DNA of 64,000 nt, taken from NCBI RefSeq assembly GCF_000006945.2, contig NC_003197.2, positions 1,488,001 through 1,552,000 on the forward strand, read 5' to 3'. This document shows positions 26,073 to 34,694 of the stretch, piece after piece (position 1 is the first letter of the stretch; each line of letters starts with the position of its first letter). This DNA is from Salmonella enterica subsp. enterica serovar Typhimurium str. LT2. Its GTDB lineage: Bacteria > Pseudomonadota > Gammaproteobacteria > Enterobacterales > Enterobacteriaceae. A program made the position numbers and the translations under genes. The notes beneath the pieces are model-generated. The model saw only the letters and a program-made list of their open reading frames with translations, was not told where the DNA came from and searched no databases.

Positions 26073-26672
26073 TTACTGCTCAGGCGTTGCAATGATGGTC
26101 TTAACATGCGCCAACGCATTTTCCAGCGGCGCGGCGCTACGGGATATTTTGGCCTGCAAATTGGCGCCCAGCCACAGGGCATAAAGTACCTGCGCCTGTG
26201 GCAACGGCTGGCCGGTGAAATGTAAACAGTGGCTATTACGGCCATCTTCCAGCGCGCGTGCAAGCAGTGCCATGATCTCCTGCGCCCCTTTATCCATCGT
26301 AGAGCGCATATCCTCCGACAGATCGCAGACTTCCGCTGACAGTTTCACCGTCAGGCAACCGCTGATGGCGCCTTGCTGGCAAAACTGCTTTAACGTTTCC
26401 TGATACCAGGCGAGAAGACGATCGCGATGATTACCGGGACCGGAGGTGAAGTGCGCCGTAAGACGCTGATGATAGCAGGCGTAATGTCGCTCAAGCATGG
26501 CGACGCCGAAGGCTTCTTTCGAGCGAAAGTAGTGATAAAACGACCCTTTAGGCACTTGGGCGGTTTTGAGCAACTCGCTAAGCCCCATGCCGGTAAAACC
26601 CCGTTGCATACAAAGCTGCTCGCCGGTGGCCAGCAGATGTTCGCGGGTATCGTGTTCGGTTTGCTTATTCAT
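26073..26672 (-). CDS. nemR: NemR (YdhM), TetR-family electrophile-sensing repressor
   Basis: This 199-residue TetR-family regulator has an N-terminal helix-turn-helix (about residues 25-50, 'GLSELLKTAQVPKGSFYHYF') and a ligand domain containing several cysteines, including those in 'FCQQGAISGCLTVKL'. In E. coli the protein senses reactive chlorine species, methylglyoxal and N-ethylmaleimide through cysteine modification and releases the nemRA-gloA operon. The operator lies just upstream. Confidence 0.96.
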   Translation of the reverse strand: MNKQTEHDTREHLLATGEQLCMQRGFTGMGLSELLKTAQVPKGSFYHYFRSKEAFGVAMLERHYACYHQRLTAHFTSGPGNHRDRLLAWYQETLKQFCQQGAISGCLTVKLSAEVCDLSEDMRSTMDKGAQEIMALLARALEDGRNSHCLHFTGQPLPQAQVLYALWLGANLQAKISRSAAPLENALAHVKTIIATPEQ

Positions 26673-26683
26673 AGCAGGCAGTA

Positions 26684-26705
26684 TAGTAGACCAGTCGGTC
26701 TACTA
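26684..26705. promoter_or_regulatory. NemR operator
   Basis: TAGTAGACC and GGTCTACTA form a perfect inverted repeat with four bases between the arms, 12 bases upstream of the nemR start. It matches the known NemR box and should control nemR-nemA-gloA. Confidence 0.88.
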
Positions 26706-26774
26706 CAAGCAGAGTTGCCATAATGTCAGTTAGCGTCTTCAATAGTCATAAGCGTCAAACGTTGAGGAGGGGAT

Positions 26775-27014
26775 GTGGCCGAGCAGTTGGAGTTTTTTCC
26801 TGTAGCAAGCCCATGTCGCGGTATCTGCCAGTCTGATGAGCGTGGCTTTTGTCGGGGCTGTATGCGCAGCCGCGACGAACGGTTTAACTGGCAAAAAATG
26901 AGCGATGTCGAGAAACAAAATGTACTGCGGCTTTGTCGCCAGCGTTTCTTGCGTAAAATACGCGCAAATAAGCCTCTCCCATCGGAAGATCCTCAACAAC
27001 CTTCACTCTTTTAA
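26775..27014 (+). CDS. ydhL: YdhL, DUF1289 small Cys-rich protein
   Basis: This 79-residue protein starts at GTG 26775, with a strong GAGGAGGGG just upstream. It has four closely spaced cysteines in 'CRGICQSDERGFCRGC' (residues 14-29), the conserved DUF1289 core, which suggests a bound metal or iron-sulfur site. No biochemical function is known to me. It is divergent from nemR, so the NemR operator at 26684 could also affect it, and ydhF follows 50 bases later. Confidence 0.9.
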   Translation: MAEQLEFFPVASPCRGICQSDERGFCRGCMRSRDERFNWQKMSDVEKQNVLRLCRQRFLRKIRANKPLPSEDPQQPSLF

Positions 27015-27064
27015 ACGCGGAATTGCGTATACTCAACCTCATTATTCTCTATGAGGAATCTGTT

Positions 27065-27961
27065 ATGGTTCAGCGTGTCACCATCGCTCCACAAGGCCCG
27101 GAGTTTTCGCGTTTTGTCATGGGTTACTGGCGTTTGATGGACTGGAATATGTCCGCGCGTCAGTTAGTGAGTTTTATCGAAGAACATCTGGATTTGGGCG
27201 TCACTACCGTTGACCATGCGGACATTTATGGCGGTTATCAGTGCGAAGCGGCGTTTGGCGAGGCGCTAACGCTGGCGCCGCATTTGCGGGAAAAACTGCA
27301 AATCGTTACCAAATGCGGTATTGCGACCACTGCCAGAGCGGAAAATAAGCTCGGTCATTATATTACCGATCGCCGCCATATTATTCTGAGCGCCGAACAG
27401 TCATTAAAAAATCTGGCGACAGATTATCTGGATATGTTGTTAATTCACCGTCCCGATCCGTTAATGGATGCGGATGACGTCGCCGAGGCGTTTCAACATC
27501 TGCACCAAAGCGGCAAAGTGCGCCATTTTGGCGTTTCTAATTTTACGCCAGCGCAATTTACGTTGCTGCAATCGCGCCTGCCTTTCACCCTGGCGACCAA
27601 CCAGGTGGAGATCTCGCCGGTTCACCAGCCTTTGTTGCTGGACGGCACATTAGATCAATTACAGCAACTGCGTATTCGTCCGATGGCCTGGTCATGTCTT
27701 GGCGGCGGTCGGCTGTTTAATGATGAGGCTTATCAGCCGTTGCGCCAGGAACTTTCCGTTATCGCGCAAGAACTCAACGCCAGTTCTATTGAACAGGTGG
27801 TCTATGCCTGGATTTTACGTTTGCCGTCGCAGCCGCTGCCGATTATTGGCTCGGGTAAAATCGAACGCGTACGCGCCGCACTAGAAGCGGAAACGCTGTC
27901 ATTGACGCGTCAACAGTGGTTCCGAATCCGCAAGGCGGCACTGGGTTATGACGTGCCGTAA
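27065..27961 (+). CDS. ydhF: YdhF, aldo-keto reductase family protein
   Basis: This 298-residue protein is a member of the aldo-keto reductase family, a TIM barrel with NADPH. The catalytic tetrad can be traced in 'VDHADIYGGY' (Asp and Tyr), 'IVTKCG' (Lys) and 'LLIHRPDP' (His). The C-terminal 'PIIGSGKIERVRAAL' matches the nucleotide phosphate site. The physiological substrate is unknown. ATG 27065 follows GAGGA; an in-frame start at 27023 is less likely. Confidence 0.92.
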   Translation: MVQRVTIAPQGPEFSRFVMGYWRLMDWNMSARQLVSFIEEHLDLGVTTVDHADIYGGYQCEAAFGEALTLAPHLREKLQIVTKCGIATTARAENKLGHYITDRRHIILSAEQSLKNLATDYLDMLLIHRPDPLMDADDVAEAFQHLHQSGKVRHFGVSNFTPAQFTLLQSRLPFTLATNQVEISPVHQPLLLDGTLDQLQQLRIRPMAWSCLGGGRLFNDEAYQPLRQELSVIAQELNASSIEQVVYAWILRLPSQPLPIIGSGKIERVRAALEAETLSLTRQQWFRIRKAALGYDVP

Positions 27962-28040
27962 TCGCCAACTCGTTGACTTTCCGTACATGTTTTCGCCAGT
28001 GGTTTACACTTAACAGGCGACCACATGTAACGGAGGTTTT

Positions 28041-28562
28041 ATGAAGCGATTAAGTTTAGCGATGGTGACGCTGCTGGCCTGTGCGGGTGCGCAGGCCGCC
28101 AGCGAGAAAGTAGAGATGAATCTGGTGACGGCGCAAGGCGTAGGACAGTCTATCGGCACCGTCGTCATCGATGAAACCGAAGGCGGCTTAAAATTTACCC
28201 CACACCTTAAAGCGTTGCCGCCGGGCGAGCATGGTTTTCACATTCATGCCAACGGTAGCTGCCAGCCCGCGATTAAAGACGGCAAAGCGGTTGCCGCAGA
28301 AGCCGCTGGTGGTCATCTGGACCCACAAAATACCGGCAAGCATGAAGGACCGGAAGGCCAGGGGCATCTGGGCGACCTCCCGGTGTTAGTCGTTAATAAT
28401 GATGGTATCGCCAGCGAACCGGTTACTGCGCCGCGTCTGAAGTCTCTTGATGAAGTGAAAGATAAAGCGCTCATGATCCATGTGGGCGGCGATAACATGT
28501 CCGATCAGCCGAAACCGCTCGGCGGCGGCGGAATGCGTTACGCCTGCGGCGTCATTAAATAA
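28041..28562 (+). CDS. sodC: Periplasmic Cu,Zn superoxide dismutase (SodCII type)
   Basis: This 173-residue enzyme has a signal peptide (about residues 1-19) and the copper and zinc ligands in 'HGFHIHANGSC', 'GGHLDPQNTGKH' and 'GHLGDLPVL'. It removes superoxide in the periplasm. The position after ydhF identifies it as the chromosomal sodCII, the ortholog of E. coli sodC, not the phage-borne sodCI. CGGAGG precedes the ATG. Its 3' end overlaps the convergent ydhK by 25 bases. Confidence 0.96.
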   Translation: MKRLSLAMVTLLACAGAQAASEKVEMNLVTAQGVGQSIGTVVIDETEGGLKFTPHLKALPPGEHGFHIHANGSCQPAIKDGKAVAAEAAGGHLDPQNTGKHEGPEGQGHLGDLPVLVVNNDGIASEPVTAPRLKSLDEVKDKALMIHVGGDNMSDQPKPLGGGGMRYACGVIK

Positions 28563-30577
28563 CCCGGAGCCAGTGTTCCCTGCGCTGGAGCCTGTTCCAG
28601 CTGCGACAGCGAACAGTGTAAACGCCAGATAATCGCCGCCAGCTCATGCGCGGCGGGTTGATGATGATGTGCGAGCGTGTCGCAGATACGCTGTAGTTCC
28701 TGTAGCGTGACGGCAAGCGGGCGTTGCTGCACGCCGCGCTCGCTCATCACATCGCGCAGCAGGGATATACAAATATCCCGCACCCGGGAAAGCGGATCGG
28801 AACGCGACTCCCAGGCGCGCAGCTGCCACACCACATGCGAGCAGTTCAGCAGCACCACTCCCCAACGTAATAACCACCGGCGCGCCAGCGCATCCTGACT
28901 ATTGCTGAGCTGACTGACGTGATGATAGGTCAGCGATTCAAACTCGCTTTCGTTATGGGAAGGGTGACGGCTAAGCTGATCGACGAAATCCCGGCGTAGC
29001 GCGCGGATATGGCGGCGGCTTTTTACGGCATCGGAACCGGGGCGCAAAATCGCAAACGCCAGCCAGGAAATCGCGACGCCGACGATCTTGGCGGTATTAT
29101 CGTTAAGGAAGTCGGCGAAGTCGTACACCGGTGGATTGGTCACGGCGATGAATGAGCCCATAAAAACGATAAGCTGCCCCCACAGTCCCGCCAGCTTAGG
29201 CATCTGCAGTTTAAGCAGTTGCATCGTGACGAACAGCGGAAAAAGGAAAAGCAAGAATTGCCACAGATCGGTGATTTGCACCATCAGGCCAAATTTCACC
29301 ACGAAGCTGAATAAGGACAGCAGCACTAAAGTACGCATCAATAAGGAAAGCGACTTAAACGGCGTGGCGACGATGGAGTAGAGGACGCAACTGATCGCCG
29401 CCAGGGTTAATGCGCCGGGCCCGGATTCCCATTGCGCGCCAATACTCCAGGCGCCAATCACCGTGAGCGTGCAAAAGGTACGCACGCCGCTCCAGATGGC
29501 CTCTGCGTTATCCGTATGCCGCGCAAGGCCGGGAGTGCGGCGGATATGGATTTGATCCACCGGCGCGCCGCTTTCGATCAGATATAACTGACGGCTGCTG
29601 CGCAGATATAGCTGGCAAAAATAGCGTAATCGCTGCCAGAACGCGAGGTGACGATAATCCTGTTCATCCTGCGGGCGTAGCGGCGCAATAATCTGCGCCA
29701 CGGTGTAGCTGTCCGCGCGCGGTTTTGCCAACTCAGCTAAGAGTTGCTCAATGACTTCGCGGCTGTTTTCCGGCGGCGTCGGCCAGTTTAAAAGCATTCT
29801 ACGCAGACTGGAGATCACGCTGGTTAACCGTAATTGCTGGTGTAACAATGCATTTAGCAATGCATTCTGGCGGCGAAAACGGTAGTGACTCCAGAAGGCC
29901 TGAATACGCAGCAGGTTCATGGTCAGGATTTGCCCAATGACCCCCTCATGCGCGGAGCGGATAGCGTCAGTAGTCTCCGGCTGCCACAGTAGACTGGCAT
30001 GTTCCAGCAAGCGCGCATGCATGTTTTTAAACGCGGTGAGCAGGGCGGTACCATCCGATGTGCTGGGTAGGATCATCATCATCATGCCGCCACAGAGGAT
30101 GCCGACGATAACTTCACATACACGTGCCTGGGCGATATCCCACAACTGCGTGATTTCTACAATATTAACCATCGGGAACGCGATGATCGCCGCCGTGTAG
30201 CCGGACAACTGGAAAGCATAAGCGGCATTATTGGTAAAATGCGCGCAGGCCCAGGTACAAAAACCGATCCAGGCGGCCATGCTAAATAAGAACAACCAGG
30301 GTTCATTCAGCGTATGGCCAGCAATAATTAACGCGGCGGTCGCGCCGAGTAAACTCCCGGCAATACGCCCCAGACTTTTACTGATTACGCCGCCTACGGT
30401 CGGAAAGCTCACCACTGCGGCCGAAGTCATTGCCCAGTAGGGCTCATCCAGATTGAGATAATAAGCGAATGTCAGCGCGAGACACATGGCAATGGTATTG
30501 CGCAACGCGTAACGCCACTGGCCGGAGGTCGCTTTAAACCAGGGCGTATTTCGCAGGGCCGGCAGGGAGAGTTTCAT
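28538..30577 (-). CDS. ydhK: YdhK, FUSC-family inner-membrane protein (aromatic acid exporter type)
   Basis: This 679-residue protein has two blocks of hydrophobic segments (about residues 20-185 and 375-515), each followed by a soluble helical region, matching the FUSC/AaeB family. With a membrane fusion protein it would export small acidic or aromatic molecules, but its substrate is not known. The start codon shares one base with the ydhJ stop, so ydhI-ydhJ-ydhK form an operon. The operon is divergent from slyA, which in Salmonella is reported to regulate it. Confidence 0.93.
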   Translation of the reverse strand: MKLSLPALRNTPWFKATSGQWRYALRNTIAMCLALTFAYYLNLDEPYWAMTSAAVVSFPTVGGVISKSLGRIAGSLLGATAALIIAGHTLNEPWLFLFSMAAWIGFCTWACAHFTNNAAYAFQLSGYTAAIIAFPMVNIVEITQLWDIAQARVCEVIVGILCGGMMMMILPSTSDGTALLTAFKNMHARLLEHASLLWQPETTDAIRSAHEGVIGQILTMNLLRIQAFWSHYRFRRQNALLNALLHQQLRLTSVISSLRRMLLNWPTPPENSREVIEQLLAELAKPRADSYTVAQIIAPLRPQDEQDYRHLAFWQRLRYFCQLYLRSSRQLYLIESGAPVDQIHIRRTPGLARHTDNAEAIWSGVRTFCTLTVIGAWSIGAQWESGPGALTLAAISCVLYSIVATPFKSLSLLMRTLVLLSLFSFVVKFGLMVQITDLWQFLLFLFPLFVTMQLLKLQMPKLAGLWGQLIVFMGSFIAVTNPPVYDFADFLNDNTAKIVGVAISWLAFAILRPGSDAVKSRRHIRALRRDFVDQLSRHPSHNESEFESLTYHHVSQLSNSQDALARRWLLRWGVVLLNCSHVVWQLRAWESRSDPLSRVRDICISLLRDVMSERGVQQRPLAVTLQELQRICDTLAHHHQPAAHELAAIIWRLHCSLSQLEQAPAQGTLAPGYLMTPQA

Positions 30578-31437
30578 TACCGCTGTCCAATGGCTACGCT
30601 GCAGGTAGTGCCGGAGACGAGCGTGATATCCTGCGGTAAAGCGTCAAATTCGATACGTACCGGTACGCGTTGCGCCAGACGTACCCACGGTACGTTGGGT
30701 TTGATATCGGGCACTAAACCGGAGTCACTTTCCACGCTTTGGTCGTAAATAGCGCGCCCGATACTGCCAACGTGACCCTGTAACTTAACATTGCCACTAT
30801 ACAGTGTTATTAATGCAGGCTCACCTTCGCGGATATGGCGTAGTTTGGTTTCTTCGAAATATCCCATTACATAAAATGAATGGCTATCTACCAGGGCGAA
30901 AAGTGGCTTACCGGTGCTGGCATAATCACCGGTACGCGTGGAAAGGTTGGTCACCCAGCCGGATACCGGCGCTTTTACTTCCGTCTGGCTAAGCTGCCAC
31001 TGCGCCTGTTTTAACGTTGCCAGTGCGACATCTACGTTGGCCTGCATCGCTTTAACATTCAGATTGGCGCTATCCAGATCTTCAGCAGAGATGTAGTTAC
31101 GCGATAAATGTCGACGTCGATCGGCTTCATTATTCGCTTTTGCCAGATCGGACTGCGCTTTGGCCAACTGCGCCTGCGCGTTAAGTTCTGCAATATGGAA
31201 GGGCGTTTTATCAATGACAAAGAGAACGTCCCCGGCGTTGACGAACTGATTATCTTTGATATTGAGTTGGGTAATGCTGCCAGAAACCTGTGGCGTTACG
31301 CTGACCTGTTCCGCGCGGATTTTACCATCGCGCGTCCACGGTGACTGCATATAGTAATTCCATAACCACCACGCGGCCAGAACGGCGACGACGGCGACAA
31401 TGAGAGTAGAAAAATATTTTATTGTTTTTAACGACAT
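30577..31437 (-). CDS. ydhJ: YdhJ, HlyD-type membrane fusion protein
   Basis: This 286-residue protein has one N-terminal membrane helix (about residues 8-30), a lipoyl-like half ('IRAEQVSVTPQVSGSI'), a helical hairpin (about 90-140) and beta-barrel domains, as in EmrA/AaeA adaptors. It probably links the YdhK transporter to the periplasm. I chose ATG 31437, which directly follows the ydhI stop; a longer frame from 31479 would run through ydhI. It is the middle gene of the ydhIJK operon. Confidence 0.93.
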   Translation of the reverse strand: MSLKTIKYFSTLIVAVVAVLAAWWLWNYYMQSPWTRDGKIRAEQVSVTPQVSGSITQLNIKDNQFVNAGDVLFVIDKTPFHIAELNAQAQLAKAQSDLAKANNEADRRRHLSRNYISAEDLDSANLNVKAMQANVDVALATLKQAQWQLSQTEVKAPVSGWVTNLSTRTGDYASTGKPLFALVDSHSFYVMGYFEETKLRHIREGEPALITLYSGNVKLQGHVGSIGRAIYDQSVESDSGLVPDIKPNVPWVRLAQRVPVRIEFDALPQDITLVSGTTCSVAIGQR

Positions 31438-31439
31438 AT

Positions 31440-31676
31440 TTACCACGCGATCAGTAAAACGAGGCCCAGACATACGCAAAGCGTAAAGAGGGAGAGATCC
31501 ATTAACAGGGGATGCCAGATTTCATCAGAGTATATCCGGTCACGCAGGAGTCGGTGAATAAACAACCAGATAACGAACCCAAGCGCAAAGGCTTTAAAGA
31601 ATGGCGGAAAGTAAACAGATGCTCCCAACATGAGATCTTGTAAGGGCAATCCTGTGGCGTTGAGTATACACTTCAC
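31440..31676 (-). CDS. ydhI: YdhI, DUF1656 small membrane protein
   Basis: This 78-residue protein has two hydrophobic segments (about residues 22-42 and 56-77) and matches DUF1656 (AaeX-like) proteins found at the front of FUSC efflux operons. GTG 31676 aligns with the E. coli start and has AAGGA upstream; TTG 31682 is an alternative. It is the first gene of ydhIJK and faces slyA across about 190 bases. Confidence 0.9.
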   Translation of the reverse strand: MKCILNATGLPLQDLMLGASVYFPPFFKAFALGFVIWLFIHRLLRDRIYSDEIWHPLLMDLSLFTLCVCLGLVLLIAW

Positions 31677-31848
31677 AAGCAATGTTCCTTTGCGTCAGAC
31701 ATCGATGCTTTAGTTTTAGCCAAAACTGAAGCTACAGGTGCCAAGTGCGCACTATGTCTGAAAAAATGTCTATTGGTAAGCAAATTTAGCAATACATTTG
31801 TTTTGAGAATACAAATACTGCACACTATTCTAAAATCAGCATAATAAC

Positions 31849-31860
31849 TTAGCAAGCTAA
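31849..31860. promoter_or_regulatory. SlyA-binding palindrome
   Basis: TTAGCAAGCTAA is a perfect 12-base palindrome identical to the published SlyA consensus site. It lies just ahead of the slyA ribosome binding site, in the gap shared with ydhI, and fits the known autoregulation. Confidence 0.88.
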
Positions 31861-31870
31861 TTATAAGGAG

Positions 31871-32311
31871 ATGAAATTGGAATCGCCACTAGGTTCTGAT
31901 CTGGCACGGTTGGTGCGCATTTGGCGTGCTCTGATTGACCATCGCCTCAAGCCTCTGGAATTGACGCAGACACATTGGGTCACGTTGCACAATATTCATC
32001 AATTGCCGCCTGACCAGTCGCAGATTCAATTGGCTAAAGCGATAGGCATTGAGCAGCCATCGCTGGTACGCACGTTGGATCAACTTGAAGATAAGGGGCT
32101 AATTTCGCGGCAAACCTGCGCCAGCGATCGTCGCGCTAAGCGGATTAAACTGACCGAAAAAGCGGAGCCGCTGATCGCTGAGATGGAAGAGGTCATTCAT
32201 AAAACGCGCGGTGAAATTTTGGCTGGGATTTCTTCAGAGGAGATTGAGCTTCTGATTAAACTTATCGCCAAACTTGAACACAATATTATGGAATTGCACT
32301 CTCACGATTGA
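31871..32311 (+). CDS. slyA: SlyA, MarR-family virulence regulator
   Basis: This 146-residue protein is the winged-helix regulator SlyA. The DNA-binding region covers about residues 45-100, including 'IEQPSLVRTLDQLEDKGLI' and the wing 'SDRRAKRIKLT'. SlyA counteracts H-NS silencing at horizontally acquired genes and works with PhoP and SsrB at SPI-2 promoters. The frame can start at ATG 31871 or at TTG 31877, which is the start reported for SlyA (144 residues); AAGGAG at 31864 is nearer the TTG distance. A SlyA box lies directly upstream. Confidence 0.96.
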   Translation: MKLESPLGSDLARLVRIWRALIDHRLKPLELTQTHWVTLHNIHQLPPDQSQIQLAKAIGIEQPSLVRTLDQLEDKGLISRQTCASDRRAKRIKLTEKAEPLIAEMEEVIHKTRGEILAGISSEEIELLIKLIAKLEHNIMELHSHD

Positions 32312-32323
32312 GGTGCAGGGGCA

Positions 32324-32349
32324 TACGTGTGGCCATGTGACCACACGTA
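32324..32349. terminator. Stem-loop between slyA and slyB
   Basis: TACGTGTGG (32324-32332) pairs perfectly with CCACACGTA (32341-32349) around eight bases, between the two convergent genes. Neither strand has a good T tract, so termination efficiency is doubtful. Confidence 0.45.
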
Positions 32350-32358
32350 AAGCCTGGT

Positions 32359-32826
32359 TTAGCGTGGAGAGACGGTAACCTGGCTGCCGTTGCTGGCCAG
32401 CACGACACGCTGACCTGCCGAGAAACGCGTATTTCCTTGTTTCTGCACAACCATAATGGTGTTGCCATCGTCTTTACGAATTTCCAGTTCCACACCCTGG
32501 GTTTTATTCATTGCGCTCTGGACGCCCTGGCCCGCTACGCCGCCAGCCACCGCGCCTGCCGCGGTCGCCAGTGAACGACCCGTACCGCCGCCGATAGTGT
32601 TGCCGAGGAATCCGCCCAACACCGCGCCGCCGATAGCGCCAATCACGTTAGAATCATCACCGCCCTGAATTTGAACCGGACGAACGTTAACGATAGTACC
32701 GTACGTTACATTCTGAACTTGTTTAGCCTCGGATGCGGTATAAACATCACCCGAAAGGCTATCATTGTTAACACACCCCGCTAGGGATAACCCCATCAGT
32801 GAAACGGCCAGTACACGTTTAATCAT
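32359..32826 (-). CDS. slyB: SlyB, outer-membrane lipoprotein of the PhoPQ regulon
   Basis: This 155-residue lipoprotein has a lipobox 'LSLAGC' with the modified Cys at residue 18, followed by a Gly/Ala-rich glycine-zipper region (about residues 60-110) such as 'GAIGGAVLGGFLGNTIGGG', and a C-terminal beta domain. SlyB is a small PhoP-activated protein that stabilises the outer membrane under stress and modulates PhoQ in relatives. A PhoP box with a well-placed -10 lies upstream. It converges with slyA. Confidence 0.97.
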   Translation of the reverse strand: MIKRVLAVSLMGLSLAGCVNNDSLSGDVYTASEAKQVQNVTYGTIVNVRPVQIQGGDDSNVIGAIGGAVLGGFLGNTIGGGTGRSLATAAGAVAGGVAGQGVQSAMNKTQGVELEIRKDDGNTIMVVQKQGNTRFSAGQRVVLASNGSQVTVSPR

Positions 32827-32932
32827 TTACCCATCTCCTGTTCTTCACGAAACGCTATTTCAGCATCCCTATAGCTAAATTATATGGCATTTATGCAGTT
32901 AAGGTCATATCTTCTGCCGAAAGAATGTGAAA

Positions 32933-32966
32933 ATCATAATCAGAAGTTAATTAACCAATCTTAAAC
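32933..32966 (-). promoter_or_regulatory. PhoP-dependent promoter of slyB
   Basis: On the minus strand GTTTA-AGATT-GGTTAA (32951-32966) is the PhoP direct repeat with an 11-base period. A -10 hexamer TATGAT (32938-32933) starts 12 bases downstream, the spacing typical of directly PhoP-activated promoters. The slyB ATG lies about 105 bases further. Confidence 0.8.
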
Positions 32967-33097
32967 GAAGTCGGAAGCAAGAAAAGATAGGTCATTGATA
33001 TCCGTGGACGACACGGCAAAAAATGTGACGTGGGCATAGCATTACAAAATACGTTATGCCGAGTGTTAAGGCTTAACCCAGCTTAAAAGGAAGAGGT

Positions 33098-34219
33098 ATG
33101 AAATCGGGCCGTTTTATTGGCGTTATGTCCGGAACCAGCCTTGATGGCGTGGATGTTGTACTGGCGGCAATTGATGAAACCATGGTTGCGCAACAGGCAA
33201 GTCTCACCTGGCCCATTCCCGTTCATCTGAAAAAAGGCATTCTCGATATTTGCCAGGGACAGCCGCTTACGCTCTCGCAACTCGGCCAGCTTGATACCCA
33301 GTTAGGCCGGCTTTTTGCACAGGCGGTTAATGCGCTGTTAGCGCAACAACGTTTGCAGCCGCGGGATATCGTCGCCATTGGTTGTCATGGGCAAACGGTC
33401 TGGCATGAACCGACCGGCGAGGCCCCGCATACGCTGCAAATTGGCGATAATAATCACATCGTCGCCCATACGGGGATTACAGTGGTCGGCGATTTTCGGC
33501 GGCGGGATATTGCGCTGGGCGGACAAGGCGCGCCGTTGGTGCCTGCTTTCCATCACGCGCTGTTGGGACATCCGACGGAAAAACGTATGGTCCTGAATAT
33601 CGGCGGCATCGCCAATTTATCTCTGCTTTTCCCCGGACAGGCGGTGCGCGGGTACGACACGGGGCCGGGTAATATGTTGATGGATGCGTGGATTTGGCGA
33701 CAATGCGCGCAGCCCTACGACAAAGACGCGGCATGGGCGAAAGAAGGTCAGGTTATTCTTCCATTGCTGCAAAAGATGTTGCGCGATCCGTACTTTGCTG
33801 CGTCGGCGCCCAAAAGTACAGGACGCGAATATTTCAACTATGGCTGGTTAGAGCGCCATCTTGCGGCTTTCCCTGGCGCAGACGCGCGCGATGTACAGGC
33901 CACGCTGGCGGAGCTGACGGCGGTCTCCATCGCCCAACAGGTGCTGCTCAACGGCGGCTGCGAGCGGCTGATGGTCTGTGGCGGCGGTGGCCGGAATCCG
34001 TTAGTGATGGCCCGTCTGGCGGCGCTGTTGCCAGGTATCGAGGTTTCGACCACCGATAAGGCGGGGATCAGCGGCGATGATATGGAAGCGCTGGCCTTTG
34101 CCTGGCTTGCCTGGCGAACGCTCGCGGGCCTGCCGGGAAATTTACCTTCCGTGACGGGGGCTACAGAAGCCAGTGTTTTAGGCGCTATTTACCCGGCTAA
34201 CCCAATAACTCAGAGTTAA
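33098..34219 (+). CDS. anmK: Anhydro-N-acetylmuramic acid kinase
   Basis: This 373-residue enzyme phosphorylates and opens 1,6-anhydro-MurNAc recovered from the cell wall, giving MurNAc-6-phosphate for recycling. The ATP-binding hexokinase/actin-like fold is recognised from 'GVMSGTSLDGVDVVLA' at the N-terminus (residues 8-23) and the phosphate loop 'LNIGGIANLSLL' near residues 165-176. AAGGAAGAGG precedes the ATG. The gene is divergent from slyB. Confidence 0.96.
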   Translation: MKSGRFIGVMSGTSLDGVDVVLAAIDETMVAQQASLTWPIPVHLKKGILDICQGQPLTLSQLGQLDTQLGRLFAQAVNALLAQQRLQPRDIVAIGCHGQTVWHEPTGEAPHTLQIGDNNHIVAHTGITVVGDFRRRDIALGGQGAPLVPAFHHALLGHPTEKRMVLNIGGIANLSLLFPGQAVRGYDTGPGNMLMDAWIWRQCAQPYDKDAAWAKEGQVILPLLQKMLRDPYFAASAPKSTGREYFNYGWLERHLAAFPGADARDVQATLAELTAVSIAQQVLLNGGCERLMVCGGGGRNPLVMARLAALLPGIEVSTTDKAGISGDDMEALAFAWLAWRTLAGLPGNLPSVTGATEASVLGAIYPANPITQS

Positions 34220-34306
34220 CTGAATTTTTCCCGGACCCTATATCGGTAAACTAGCAAGGTCAGGAAGGGGCGTTTGCCCTTCCAGAAGCAGGAGAGCTTT
34301 CGGGAT

Positions 34307-34636
34307 ATGCCTATGAAAAAGATCGCAATAATGTGTTTACCTGTGCTGCTGACCGGCTGTAGCGTTTATCAACAATTTGTTGAACGTATGCAAACGGATA
34401 CGCTGGAATACCAGTGTGATGAGAAGCCGCTTACCGTTAAAGTCAATAACCCGCGTGAAGAGGTCAGTTTTGTTTATGACAATAAGCTGCTGACCCTGAA
34501 GCAAGGAATCTCGGCCTCGGGCGCGCGTTATACCGACGGGATTTATGTTTTCTGGTCGCAAGGCGAGAGCGCCACGGTCTATAAACGAGACAGAATTGTG
34601 CTTAATAACTGTCAGTTACAAAATCCGAAGCGTTGA
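34307..34636 (+). CDS. mliC: MliC, membrane-bound C-type lysozyme inhibitor
   Basis: This 109-residue lipoprotein inhibits c-type lysozyme in the periplasm. It has a short signal with lipobox 'LLTGC' (Cys18), then a compact beta-barrel. The inhibitory loop 'ASGARYTDG' near residues 68-76 contains the conserved Ser and Tyr region. ATG 34307 aligns with the E. coli start; ATG 34313 is possible and 34274 unlikely. In Salmonella it is considered a virulence-associated factor against host lysozyme. Confidence 0.95.
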   Translation: MPMKKIAIMCLPVLLTGCSVYQQFVERMQTDTLEYQCDEKPLTVKVNNPREEVSFVYDNKLLTLKQGISASGARYTDGIYVFWSQGESATVYKRDRIVLNNCQLQNPKR

Positions 34637-34694
34637 GATTTTCAGTATGGGGGCGCACAATAGCGCCACCCACTGATTATTTCTGATCAACGCC

